Origin: Paenibacillus ihbetae
Lineage (GTDB): Bacteria; Bacillota; Bacilli; Paenibacillales; Paenibacillaceae
DNA: 64,000 bases
Reading direction: 5' to 3'
NCBI RefSeq assembly: GCF_002741055.1
Contig: NZ_CP016809.1
Span: 2,688,501-2,752,500, forward strand
Shown: piece by piece, positions 7,322 to 14,987 of the stretch
Position numbering within the stretch: position 1 is the first letter of the stretch
Layout of the letters: each line of letters begins with the position of its first letter
The notes under the pieces: generated by a model
The model's database searches: none
Seen by the model: only the letters and a program-made list of their open reading frames with translations
What the model was told of the DNA's origin: nothing
Made by a program: the position numbers and the translations under genes

Positions 7322-8050
7322 CTGATCGAATTCAAACGCGTCAACAAATTTTTCGGAAGCTTTCACGTTCTGAAAGAAATCGACCTGACCGTTTCGCAAG
7401 GGGAAGTCGTGGTTATCGTCGGGCCGTCCGGCTCCGGTAAAAGCACGCTGCTTCGCTGCATCAACCGGCTCGAGAGCATCACCGACGGCGAGCTCGTTGT
7501 AAACGGCGTGAGGCTGCATGACAAGCGAATCGATATTAACCGCTTCCGGCGGGATATCGGGATGGTGTTCCAGCATTTCAACCTGTATCCGCACAAAAAG
7601 GTGATCGACAACATCATTCTTGCACCCATGAAGGTGCTGGGGATGACCAAGGCAGAAGCCACGGAAAAGGCGATGACCTATCTCAAGCGCGTCGGCATTG
7701 CGGACAAAGCGGACAGCTATCCCTCCCAGCTGTCCGGCGGCCAGCAGCAGCGCGTGGCGATCGCCCGGGGGCTGACGATGAATCCCAAAATCATGCTGTT
7801 CGACGAGCCGACCTCGGCTCTCGATCCCGAGATGATCGGCGAAGTTCTGGACGTCATGCGTTCGCTTGCCCACCAGGGCATGACCATGGTCATCGTCACC
7901 CATGAGATGGGGTTTGCCCGGGAAGCGGCGGACCGCATTGTCTTCATGGATGAAGGCAAGATCATTGAAGACGCTGCGGCGGCCGAGTTTTTCTCGCAGC
8001 CGCGCGAAGAGAGGGCGCGAACCTTTCTAAGCCGTCTGCTGCATCATTAG
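7322..8050 (+). CDS. glnQ: Glutamine/polar amino acid ABC transporter ATPase GlnQ
   Basis: This is the nucleotide-binding subunit of a polar-amino-acid importer. From the proposed start it has 242 residues: Walker [10 protein letters not shown] (34-42), Q-loop [10 protein letters not shown], signature LSGGQQQR, Walker [14 protein letters not shown] and switch His in VTHEMGFA. The start is unusual: family members begin MIEF.., which corresponds to CTG at 7322, seven bases after AGGAGGAG. An in-frame TTG at 7205 would add 39 residues unlike the family. The gene order glnQ-glnH-glnM-glnP is that of the B. subtilis glutamine transporter operon. Glutamine specificity is inferred from order and similarity. 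Confidence 0.9.
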   Translation: MIEFKRVNKFFGSFHVLKEIDLTVSQGEVVVIVGPSGSGKSTLLRCINRLESITDGELVVNGVRLHDKRIDINRFRRDIGMVFQHFNLYPHKKVIDNIILAPMKVLGMTKAEATEKAMTYLKRVGIADKADSYPSQLSGGQQQRVAIARGLTMNPKIMLFDEPTSALDPEMIGEVLDVMRSLAHQGMTMVIVTHEMGFAREAADRIVFMDEGKIIEDAAAAEFFSQPREERARTFLSRLLHH

Positions 8051-8147
8051 TCAGGAGTAGGAAGCGAGAGGCTCCTTGGTCTCGGGATTATTCATGACCT
8101 AAATGATTGATACCGTGAAGAATATTGATTTTGAAGGGGGATCCGGA

Positions 8148-8957
8148 ATGAATAGAAGATTGTCCAGAACGTTCAGGTGGAGCGCGGCGGTGCTGTCGCT
8201 GATCATCATGCTGATCGCCGCGGGCTGCGGCAGCTCTGGCGAGGTTGACACGCTTGAGGCGATCAAGAAGCGCGGCAAACTGGTGGCCGGCGTGAAATAC
8301 GACACGAAGCTGTTCGGGCTGCAGGACCCTGCTACCGGCCAGGTGGAGGGCTTCGATATCGATATGGCCAAGGCCCTCGCCAAAAAAATCCTGGGCGACG
8401 AAACCAAGCTCGAGCTCAAGGAAGTCACCTCCAAAACGCGAATCGACATGCTGCGAAACGGGGATATCGATATTATCATCGCCACCATGACGATTACGGA
8501 GGAGCGTAAGGAGCAGGTCGACTTCAGTGACGTCTATTTCGAGGCCGGCCAATCGCTTCTCGTCAAGAAGGGCAGCCCGATCACAGGACTGGAGAGCCTG
8601 AACAAAGATACGAAAGTGCTCACCGTTAAAGGCTCGACCTCTGCGCAAAATATCCGCGAGAAAGCGCCGGACGCCGAGATCCTGGAATTCGAGAACTATC
8701 AGGATGCCTTCACCGCCCTCCGGGCAGGTCAAGGCGATGCGCTGACTACCGACAATTCCATTCTGCTCGGTATGCAAAAGCAGGACCCGAATTACGAGCT
8801 GGTTGGCGGCAATTTTACGGATGAGCCATACGGAATGGCCATTAAGAAAGGGAATCCCGAGTTTGTTAAGACCGTCAACGAGCTGCTTAAAGAAATGAAG
8901 GAAAGCGGCGAATATGACCGGCTGTATGAGCAGTGGATGGGCATCAAGCCGGAATAA
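8148..8957 (+). CDS. glnH: Glutamine/polar amino acid-binding lipoprotein GlnH
   Basis: This 269-residue substrate-binding lipoprotein has an N-terminal basic-hydrophobic signal ending in the lipobox IAAGC (Cys about 25), so it is membrane-anchored outside the cell. The SBP_bac_3 fold is recognisable: DTLEAIKKRGKLVAGVKYD.., GFDIDMAKALAKK, DIIIATMTITEERKEQVDFSDVYFEAGQ (ligand-contact region) and LTVKGSTSAQNI. The start ATG 8148 is chosen because AAGGGGGATCC is upstream; the earlier ATG at 8103 lacks a site. It delivers ligand to GlnM/GlnP and follows glnQ by 97 bases. Confidence 0.92.
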   Translation: MNRRLSRTFRWSAAVLSLIIMLIAAGCGSSGEVDTLEAIKKRGKLVAGVKYDTKLFGLQDPATGQVEGFDIDMAKALAKKILGDETKLELKEVTSKTRIDMLRNGDIDIIIATMTITEERKEQVDFSDVYFEAGQSLLVKKGSPITGLESLNKDTKVLTVKGSTSAQNIREKAPDAEILEFENYQDAFTALRAGQGDALTTDNSILLGMQKQDPNYELVGGNFTDEPYGMAIKKGNPEFVKTVNELLKEMKESGEYDRLYEQWMGIKPE

Positions 8958-9030
8958 TCTGCAAGTCCTGCAAGGCGTTTTTCATGTCATGCAAAGCGTT
9001 ATTTATGCAAAGTGTTCCCGTTGTATGCAT

Positions 9031-9060
9031 GCGCCCCTCCTCTTGTTGATCGGGGGAGGG
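9031..9060 (+). promoter_or_regulatory. Intra-operon hairpin between glnH and glnM
   Basis: The arms CGC-c-CCCTCC and GGAGGG-a-GCG enclose a 15-base loop inside the 159-base gap after glnH. Hairpins here commonly stabilise or partly terminate the mRNA so that the binding protein outnumbers the permeases. That role is inferred. Confidence 0.45.
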
Positions 9061-9116
9061 AGCGATTTCGTCTTATCCGAACGGCAAGCTCAATCCCCTA
9101 TCGGAGGTGAGGAATA

Positions 9117-9776
9117 TTGAACCTGTGGGATTTCAGCATCCTGATCGATTACTGGGATGATTTTATGGCGGGCCTGGGCCGGACGGTGCTGGCAAGCCTC
9201 CTCGGGCTGATCGGCAGTTTGGTTCTCGGCACTTTGATTGCCGTCCTCCGAATCGCTCCGTTTCGCATCCTCAATGTGGTCGGCACCGTGTATGTCGAAT
9301 TTATCCGCAACATTCCGCTGCTGGTGACCGTTTTTTTCTTTTTCCTTGGGGTGCCTGCGCTTGGGATAGCAATGGAGCCGTTTACCGCCGGCACGCTCGG
9401 TTTAATCGTCTACACCGCCGCTTTCGTTGCGGAGTCTATCCGGGCCGGCATCCAGGCTGTCCCTTCAGGACAATCCGAGGCGGCCCGCTCCTCCGGGCTC
9501 AGCTATATTCAAACCATGCGGAGCATTATTCTGCCCCAAGCGGTCAAAATCGTGCTGCCGGCGATCGGCAACCAGATGATTAATCTCGTGAAGAATTCTT
9601 CCGTGCTGGCGGTCATCGCCGGTCTCGACCTGATGTACTACGCGGACATCATCAATCTGAAAACGTTCAAGGGGATTCCGGTATATACCCTTGTTGCCTT
9701 GTTCTACCTGCTGCTGACCATACCGCTCAGTCAGGCGGTTCATTACATGGAGCGGCGCTTTGCCAAGAGCAACTGA
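9117..9776 (+). CDS. glnM: Amino acid ABC transporter permease GlnM
   Basis: This 219-residue HisMQ-type permease has about five membrane segments, the EFIRNIPLLVTVFFFFLGVP motif near residues 61-80 and the EAA loop SEAARSSGLSYIQTMRSIILPQA (about 120-142). The TTG start at 9117 has GGAGGTGAGG upstream. It pairs with GlnP to form the membrane channel and follows the glnH hairpin region. Confidence 0.9.
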   Translation: MNLWDFSILIDYWDDFMAGLGRTVLASLLGLIGSLVLGTLIAVLRIAPFRILNVVGTVYVEFIRNIPLLVTVFFFFLGVPALGIAMEPFTAGTLGLIVYTAAFVAESIRAGIQAVPSGQSEAARSSGLSYIQTMRSIILPQAVKIVLPAIGNQMINLVKNSSVLAVIAGLDLMYYADIINLKTFKGIPVYTLVALFYLLLTIPLSQAVHYMERRFAKSN

Positions 9777-9842
9777 TTTCCCTTGCAACTTGACTATCTC
9801 GGAATTCTGCAAAATCCTCATCTATAAGGGAGGTGGCACAAG

Positions 9843-10493
9843 ATGGATTTTATCGGCGCATACTCCTGGCCGAATTTGCGATATCTCCTTCAGGGCTTTT
9901 GGATTACGGTACAGGTTGCCGGCTTGTCAATTCTATTCAGCTTTATCATCGGAACCGTGCTGGGAACCGTCCGGTATGCAAGGGTCGCCTTCGTCTCGAG
10001 GACGGTCGCCATTCTCGTGGATGCCATCCGGAATCTGCCGCTCCTGCTGATCATTTTTTTCATCGGCATGATTTTGCCCCAAGCCGGCATCCGCATTCCG
10101 ACCTTTTGGGCGGCGGTCGTCGGGCTGAGCATCTTCGAAGGGGCGATGATCTCCGAAATCGTCCGCAGCGGTCTCGTATCCGTCGATAAGGGACAGATTG
10201 AGGCGGCCCGCGCCTCGGGCCTTTCCTACATGCAGACGCTTCGGCATGTTATCCTCCCGCTCGCGCTGCGCCGAATGTCCCCGCCGATGGTGAGCCAATT
10301 CATATCGCTGATAAAGGACACGTCCCTGGCCATCATCATTTCGCTGCCGGAGCTGATGCGGAACGTAAAGATTCTAAGCGGATCCAGCTTCTCCTATGTC
10401 ATTCCGGCCCTTGTATTTGCGTCCCTGCTCTACTTCACCTTGAATTATTCGCTGTCGCTCGTCGCTAAGCGGCTCGAGGCCAGGCAGATTTAA
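9843..10493 (+). CDS. glnP: Amino acid ABC transporter permease GlnP
   Basis: This 216-residue HisMQ-type permease is homologous in layout to GlnM: YLLQGFWITVQVAGLSI at the first membrane segment, DAIRNLPLLLIIFFIGMILPQ, and the EAA loop IEAARASGLSYMQTLRHVILPLA. ATG 9843 follows AAGGGAGGTGGC. It is the last gene of the operon. An imperfect hairpin (10525-10553) follows without a T-run, so the transcript end is unclear. Confidence 0.9.
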   Translation: MDFIGAYSWPNLRYLLQGFWITVQVAGLSILFSFIIGTVLGTVRYARVAFVSRTVAILVDAIRNLPLLLIIFFIGMILPQAGIRIPTFWAAVVGLSIFEGAMISEIVRSGLVSVDKGQIEAARASGLSYMQTLRHVILPLALRRMSPPMVSQFISLIKDTSLAIIISLPELMRNVKILSGSSFSYVIPALVFASLLYFTLNYSLSLVAKRLEARQI

Positions 10494-10901
10494 GGAGACG
10501 AAAACCCAGGGCGCTTGCTCCGATGAAGCCTCCGTCAATGAGAACGGAGCTTCGTAAACCGCGAGGCTGCTTCTGGAACAGCAAGGCAACCTAAGGCTGC
10601 CCCTTAAGCCGCAGGGCTGCAGCTTGAACCCGCAAGGATTCTTGCTTCTTATATGGCACGGCTACTTCGAACCGCGACGCTGCTTCTTACATCGCAAAGC
10701 TGCTTTGAACCGCGGCGCTGCTCCCTAAATCAAAGGTTACTGCTGAACCGCGAGGTCTTTTACCCCTGCGGTTCTTTGCCGTTTCGTCGCACTGCTCATT
10801 CATAGGAAAAATCGGTGATTATCCAAGCGGGCTGCAACCCTGTGCGTCAACGCATCGTCTAATGAGCATATCGCTAATCGATTCTTGAAGGAGTGCTTAC
10901 G
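10494..10901. other. Non-coding gap after glnP holding a repeat block
   Basis: No gene is visible. The gap holds an imperfect hairpin (GAAGCCTCCGT 10525-10535 / ACGGAGCTTC 10544-10553), then a run of degenerate 19-bp repeats (10557-10764), then about 135 bp that should contain the promoter of the following secreted-protein gene. Confidence 0.6.
10557..10764. repeat. Degenerate 19-bp tandem repeat block
   Basis: From 10651 to 10764 six units follow one another at an exact 19-bp period, e.g. AACCGCGACGCTGCTTCTT (10670-10688), ACATCGCAAAGCTGCTTTG (10689-10707), AACCGCGGCGCTGCTCCCT (10708-10726). Looser 20-29-bp versions run back to 10557. The core is CCGCR(A/G)RGCTGCTT. As 19 is not a multiple of three, the block is not a coding repeat. 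Units differ at several positions, so it is old or under selection. Confidence 0.75.
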
Positions 10902-11372
10902 ATGAAGAAAGGATTGCAGCTGCTGGTCGGCTTTTCCCTGATGGCGGGTCTTTGGCCCGGCCCGGCGATCCCCGAAGCCTCGGCCTTATCTTGTGCCGAG
11001 CCCCGAAAAATCACCGAAGAGCTCAAAGTATCGGATATCGTGTTCCGCGGAACCCTCGTCTCCTACGACGAGAACTCCGACTTCATGAAGAGCACCTATA
11101 TCTTCTCGGTTTCGGAATGGTGGAAGGGCGATCTGGAGGAAGGGACGATCACGCTCCATCCTACCGGCTGGGACACTTTTGAAGAAGGCAAGGAATACAT
11201 CGTGTTCGCGAATGCCGGTAAAGAAAGGGCCAAAGCCCGACTCTGCGGGAATACGGGACCGTCCTCTTCGGTCGATGCCTCTTCCTTGGCGAAGGCAAAC
11301 AGCCTGAAGCTTCCCGGCAGCCTGAAACGACGGCATCTGGGGCCGGACTTAGAGGCATTCTCGCCAGCGTGA
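10902..11372 (+). CDS. Secreted protein with NTR/TIMP-like beta domain
   Basis: This 156-residue protein has a signal peptide (MKKGLQLLVGFSLMAGLWPG..) with likely cleavage near the ASA of residues 27-29. The mature part begins LSCAEP and contains SDIVFRGTLVSYDE, TYIFSVSEWWKG and WDTFEEGKEYIVFAN..LCGNTGP. This order (N-terminal Cys, VFxGxV strand, W-K-G, YxVFA, distal Cys) resembles bacterial netrin/TIMP-like OB-fold proteins; the two cysteines could pair. The start ATG 10902 follows GAAGGAGTG. Function unknown; it is monocistronic and preceded by the 19-bp repeat block. Confidence 0.65.
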   Translation: MKKGLQLLVGFSLMAGLWPGPAIPEASALSCAEPRKITEELKVSDIVFRGTLVSYDENSDFMKSTYIFSVSEWWKGDLEEGTITLHPTGWDTFEEGKEYIVFANAGKERAKARLCGNTGPSSSVDASSLAKANSLKLPGSLKRRHLGPDLEAFSPA

Positions 11373-11620
11373 TTGAAATGATCCGCTTCCTGTGCAGCAA
11401 ATATTAAAACCGCCTCCCTCATGTCTCCTGTCACTTCCATAAGAAAAACATCTATCGATGCACCTAAACAGAAGACAGACCGCGTTTAGCGGTAATTTTT
11501 CTTGCGATATCAGGCAGCAGATCCTTCGAAGTTTACCTGATATCTTCAAAAATATCGAACCAATTCCCCTTACACGCGTATATAACAATAAGAATGCACA
11601 AGCCGACAGGAGGATGAGAG

Positions 11621-12055
11621 ATGATCAAGAGATTTTTGCTGCTGACGCTTCTACTGGGGGTTCTCTCGGGCTGCTCATTGCTGGACAGCGTGAACAATTC
11701 CCTGGATTATACGAAGGAAGCCGGCACGTTCATCAATGAGGCTTCCCAATTTGCACAGTCCATCCCGGATCTGGCCCAACAGGCGGCTACGAGCGCGGAT
11801 GCCAAAGAGACGCTGACCAAGGAGCTCGAAGAAATGAAGACACGCATCTCGGAGTTTAACGGGATCGAGGCTCCCGCTTTTGCGCAGGATATACACGAGC
11901 AGCTTGTAGCGCTAAATGACACGCTGTTGACCGACATCAACGGATATATGGACCAGATCCAAAATGGTGTGACCGATCTCCAAAATTCCGGCATCGTTGA
12001 GACGGTGAACAAAATCAACGAGACCATGGACCTGATCCAAAATCTCCAGCCATAA
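11621..12055 (+). CDS. DUF6376-type lipoprotein
   Basis: This 144-residue lipoprotein has a hydrophobic signal and lipobox LSGCS (Cys18), giving a short surface-anchored protein. The mature part is almost all helical and acidic (SLDYTKEAGTFINEASQFAQSIPDLAQQAA..ETLTKELEEMKTRI..), with heptad-like spacing suggestive of a helical bundle. It matches the small Bacillales lipoproteins annotated DUF6376. ATG 11621 follows GACAGGAGGATG. It has its own promoter region and a hairpin after it. Function unknown. Confidence 0.75.
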   Translation: MIKRFLLLTLLLGVLSGCSLLDSVNNSLDYTKEAGTFINEASQFAQSIPDLAQQAATSADAKETLTKELEEMKTRISEFNGIEAPAFAQDIHEQLVALNDTLLTDINGYMDQIQNGVTDLQNSGIVETVNKINETMDLIQNLQP

Positions 12056-12073
12056 TCGAACATTGGCACAGCA

Positions 12074-12119
12074 ATAAGGCTGTTCCCGAAGATCCCGCGG
12101 ATCTTGAGGACAGCCTTAT
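12074..12119. terminator. Stem-loop between convergent genes
   Basis: The outer stem is ATAAGGCTGT (12074-12083) / ACAGCCTTAT (12110-12119), with an inner AAGATC/GATCTT stem. T-runs on either side are weak, but the position between convergent stops supports a bidirectional terminator. Confidence 0.55.
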
Positions 12120-12168
12120 CGCTTGTGTCCGAAGACAGATGAAGTCATGCATCGCGATCAATTTCGAC

Positions 12169-13272
12169 TCACTGAACAATAAGCTGAAGATTCCCCGTAA
12201 AAGCTTCCCGGACGACATACCGGGTCTGGTCCGCGCTAGGTGTCAAAATCCAATACGCGCCGCGTCTCTCCCCGGCATTCTCCGGTTCCCAGGCGGCAAC
12301 GAACTGCCAGGCGTCTCCGTACCGCTCGTCGCAGGATTCCCGAAAGGCTTCGGCAACCCTTTCCCGGGGCAAGAGCTCCAGCGGGAACGCCTGAACGCTG
12401 CCATAGGCCTTCATCCAGTCAGCGAACGGCATCATATCCGATGCATACAGCTCCGCATAATACCCCTCGCCTCCCCCTGCCAGGGCTGCAAAGGCTTGCT
12501 CGTCGCCTTCCTGAGCGGCCTGGTACAGCAGAGAAACCGTCTGAATCGGCGTCCAGAGGGGCGTATCATAATTGGAAGCCAGGAACTCCCTGTACTCCGC
12601 GGCCGACTGTATGCCTGCCGATACGAGCTCCTCGAAGGATGCTTCCCTTCCCAGCTCATATGCTCCCGGATAAATCGCCGTATGGTCGATCACCTTCGGC
12701 CCGTCCGGAAACACATTGACAAACCATACATTCTGATCCCCATAGCTCAGCTCTTCCAGCACAAGCTCGACCTGGCTGCCGTAATGGATGGACAGCAGCC
12801 GCCTGCTGTCTTCCGCTAGAGTGTGCTTATCGAAGGCACGAAAGCGCTCCGGTTTCAGCTCGCGCTTCCCTGCTTCCTCAATCAGCACATCCAGCTTTGA
12901 GGGCGTCATCCGAACACTGGCAATGTCCGCATACCGGAAATACGCCTCGCGATCCTCCGCGTGCAGCGCTTCAAACATCTTCAGAACGGTATCGACCGCC
13001 ATGCGGTCCCGGCTGTCCTCCTGCGGGGAAAGGCTCTGCGAAGCCGTGCCCTTTCGCTCCTTGTCCTCGTTTGCCGGACGCTGCACCTCGGACTTCTCCG
13101 CTGGCGGCTGCTGCGCCCGAGCCGTTGAGAGCTCCTCTACGGGAGCCGGCACCGTGCCGGACAAAGGCTGAGGCGACGTCCCCTCTTGGCTGCACGCCGC
13201 AGCCATCAGCATCAACGCAATCGACAGGAATTGCCCTCCATAACGGCGATACCGCCTCATACGATCATTCAA
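12169..13272 (-). CDS. Lipoprotein of unknown function (367 aa)
   Basis: The start is TTG at 13272, seven bases after AGGGGGTG; longer frames upstream lack a site. This places a signal peptide at the N-terminus (RRYRRYGGQFLSIALMLMAAAC) with the lipobox AAAC near residue 27. Residues about 28-80 are a low-complexity Pro/Ser/Glu linker. The remainder (80-367) is a mixed alpha/beta region beginning DRMAVDTVLKMFEALHAEDREAYFRY, reminiscent of NTF2-like/SnoaL or DUF4878-type domains, but I cannot assign a family. There is no operon partner; a terminator for the next gene lies 116 bases upstream. Confidence 0.7.
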   Translation of the reverse strand: MNDRMRRYRRYGGQFLSIALMLMAAACSQEGTSPQPLSGTVPAPVEELSTARAQQPPAEKSEVQRPANEDKERKGTASQSLSPQEDSRDRMAVDTVLKMFEALHAEDREAYFRYADIASVRMTPSKLDVLIEEAGKRELKPERFRAFDKHTLAEDSRRLLSIHYGSQVELVLEELSYGDQNVWFVNVFPDGPKVIDHTAIYPGAYELGREASFEELVSAGIQSAAEYREFLASNYDTPLWTPIQTVSLLYQAAQEGDEQAFAALAGGGEGYYAELYASDMMPFADWMKAYGSVQAFPLELLPRERVAEAFRESCDERYGDAWQFVAAWEPENAGERRGAYWILTPSADQTRYVVREAFTGNLQLIVQ

Positions 13273-13380
13273 GCTTGTACACCCCCTCGTAACGACAACC
13301 AACGATGTATATGTAAGGTTTCCGTCAATCCCTATATATTCATCATCGTCATTCCCAAAGCGAATGTTAATTGATACTGT

Positions 13381-13423
13381 AATAAAAATCGCACGGATGA
13401 ACAAAAGGATTCATCCGTGCGAT
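13381..13423 (-). terminator. Terminator of the nitroreductase/DoxX operon
   Basis: A perfect 14-bp stem (ATCGCACGGATGAA 13388-13401 / TTCATCCGTGCGAT 13410-13423) is followed on the minus strand by TTTTTATTA. It is 108 bases after the nitroreductase stop. Confidence 0.88.
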
Positions 13424-13530
13424 AGCTGTCATTGACCCCTCCGGCTTCCACGCCTACTCACACGAGCCGGGACAACCGAGCCCATCGGGAATATATGAAG
13501 GTCCGCTGCATCATAAATCGTTACGCATCT

Positions 13531-14157
13531 TCAAAACCGATCGTAGCTGACAAACTCCAGCACCGGCTTACGGTAGCCTCTCGGACGAGGCTTCGCGGCA
13601 TCTTCCTTGCCGATCGCAATCAGCATGGCGGGAACATATTCAGCGGGAATACCGAGCACCTTACGAAGCAGCTCGGGATCATAGCCGATCATCGGACAGG
13701 TATCCCACCCTTTATCCTTGGCAACAAGCATCAGCATCATCGCGGACAAGCTTGCATTGCGAATCGCCTCATCCCGCATGAAGGACGCTCCCCGTTCCTC
13801 GTAGAACCGGGTGACCTCTTCAATCGTCTGGTCATATTCGAGCTTGTCGATGATGCCCAGATTAAGGAAGCCCTCGTTCATCCGTCCAACATCCTCATAG
13901 GCCCGCATATGGCCAAGCACAACGATTACGGCAGAGGCCGTCCGGATCTTATGCTGCTTGTTGGCGGCTTCGTACACCTGATCCTTAAGGTCCGGGGACT
14001 TTACCACTACATAGCGGGCATGCTGGAGATTGAAAGCCGAAGGAGCATATTTCACCTCATTAAATATGTCGTCCAGCGTTTTGTCCGGGATGTCGATGCC
14101 TTCGATGAACCGGTTTGCGGATCTCCGGCTTTTGATTAAGGATGTCAAATCATTCAT
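13531..14157 (-). CDS. Nitroreductase family NAD(P)H oxidoreductase (MhqN-like)
   Basis: This 208-residue FMN-dependent nitroreductase opens LTSLIKSRRSANRFIEG, the FMN-phosphate-binding R-R/S motif, followed by APSAFNLQHARYVVV and the C-terminal IGKEDAAKPRPR. ATG 14157 is chosen with GGAGGGGGCG upstream; the GTG nine bases earlier is too close to that site. It follows the DoxX gene by 33 bases. A nitroreductase plus DoxX pair behind an MhqR-like operator parallels the B. subtilis mhqNOP quinone-detoxification operon, without the dioxygenase MhqO. It probably reduces quinones or nitroaromatics. Confidence 0.87.
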   Translation of the reverse strand: MNDLTSLIKSRRSANRFIEGIDIPDKTLDDIFNEVKYAPSAFNLQHARYVVVKSPDLKDQVYEAANKQHKIRTASAVIVVLGHMRAYEDVGRMNEGFLNLGIIDKLEYDQTIEEVTRFYEERGASFMRDEAIRNASLSAMMLMLVAKDKGWDTCPMIGYDPELLRKVLGIPAEYVPAMLIAIGKEDAAKPRPRGYRKPVLEFVSYDRF

Positions 14158-14190
14158 TGTTTTCACGCCCCCTCCGCTCAAATTCTTTCA

Positions 14191-14592
14191 TTAAAAGATC
14201 AATGCATCCAGGGAGTAAGTCCCCGCACCGGTCAGTGCGAGCGCCACCGCAGCTGCAATCAGCAGCAGATTGTACTCATAACCATTCGCAGTAGACCAGT
14301 AGCCGTTCTTTCCGTGAACTTTAACGATTGCCCCAAGCATCGTCAGCGTGATGAGCGCTGCTCCAAGCACGGTCAAAAATCCTGCAGCGAGCAGCAGCCC
14401 GCCTACCAGCTCCATCAGACCCGCCATGACAGCCGCTGCAACCCCTGGCTTGATGCCCATCGATTCCATCCAGCCCCCGGTTCCCTTCGGACCGTAGCCG
14501 CCGAACCAGCCAAACAATTTCTGTGCGCCGTGGGCCATAAACGACAGCCCGATGACCAAACGAAGAATAAGCAAACCGAAATCCATTGACAT
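14191..14592 (-). CDS. DoxX family membrane protein (MhqP/CatD-like)
   Basis: This 133-residue DoxX protein has four membrane segments: MDFGLLILRLVIGLSFMAHGAQKLFGWFGGYG is the family hallmark (invariant R in the first helix, H-G-x-x-K-L-F). ATG 14592 follows TTGGAGG. It is the first gene of the pair with the nitroreductase. DoxX proteins such as B. subtilis MhqP and CatD are induced by quinones and thiol-reactive electrophiles; their biochemical role is unclear. The leader is about 145 bases and AT-rich, with an MhqR-like operator over the promoter. Confidence 0.9.
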   Translation of the reverse strand: MSMDFGLLILRLVIGLSFMAHGAQKLFGWFGGYGPKGTGGWMESMGIKPGVAAAVMAGLMELVGGLLLAAGFLTVLGAALITLTMLGAIVKVHGKNGYWSTANGYEYNLLLIAAAVALALTGAGTYSLDALIF

Positions 14593-14744
14593 TATAAAAA
14601 CCTCCAAGTTTATTTACATGATTTATAGAAACGATCGACCCTGTTGATCGATTATCTTAATTCAGAAACATACATATACAATTTATCCAATTAAATTCGC
14701 TAACGTTTATTCACTTTTAACTCACCTCTTTTAATCAACTAACT

Positions 14745-14776
14745 TTTATATAGTTATTTATCTTAACTTCAAGATA
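14745..14776 (-). promoter_or_regulatory. Promoter with MhqR-type operator over the -35
   Basis: On the minus strand a TTGAAG -35 (14767-14772) is 16 bases from a TATAAA -10 (14745-14750). The -35 lies inside the inverted repeat TATCTTGAAGTTAAGATA (14759-14776), very close to the B. subtilis MhqR box tATCTcgAAtTCgAGATa. A MarR-type quinone-sensing repressor is the expected ligand; no such regulator gene is in the window. Confidence 0.65.
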
Positions 14777-14828
14777 TATGATGATCAGCCTCGTGTCAAC
14801 TGTTATTTTTTAATGTAAAAAAGCAACC

Positions 14829-14860
14829 GAAAAAATCCCCGCCGATTTTCCGGCAGGGAT
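14829..14860 (-). terminator. Second terminator of the nan transporter operon
   Basis: ATCCCCGCCG (14835-14844) pairs with CGGCAGGGAT (14851-14860) with one mismatch and is followed on the minus strand by TTTTTT. Confidence 0.75.
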
Positions 14861-14918
14861 GGATGCTCTGTATTGGCCATGGTCTTAATGGTGACAAGCG
14901 AAATTCCTTAAACCAACG

Positions 14919-14955
14919 AAAAAGCATCCCATGCCTAATGGACATTAAGGGATGC
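14919..14955 (-). terminator. First terminator of the nan transporter operon
   Basis: GCATCCC (14924-14930) pairs with GGGATGC (14949-14955); an inner ATTA/TAAT pairing extends it, and TTTTTCG follows on the minus strand, 33 bases after the permease stop. Confidence 0.8.
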
Positions 14956-14987
14956 CTCCTCTCGTGTAAGAAATGAGGGTATCAATA

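Larger units (their letters stand above)
14593..14987. other. AT-rich promoter region and tandem terminators
   Basis: No gene. The right part holds two terminators of the nan transporter operon, the middle the promoter/operator of the DoxX operon (14745-14776), and the left an AT-rich leader with a degenerate second copy of the operator half (TATCTTAATTCAGA, about 14655). Confidence 0.6.

Noticed and set aside
10557..10764. CRISPR array
   Set aside because: The units abut without unique spacers, diverge strongly, and have a 19-bp period; no cas genes are present.
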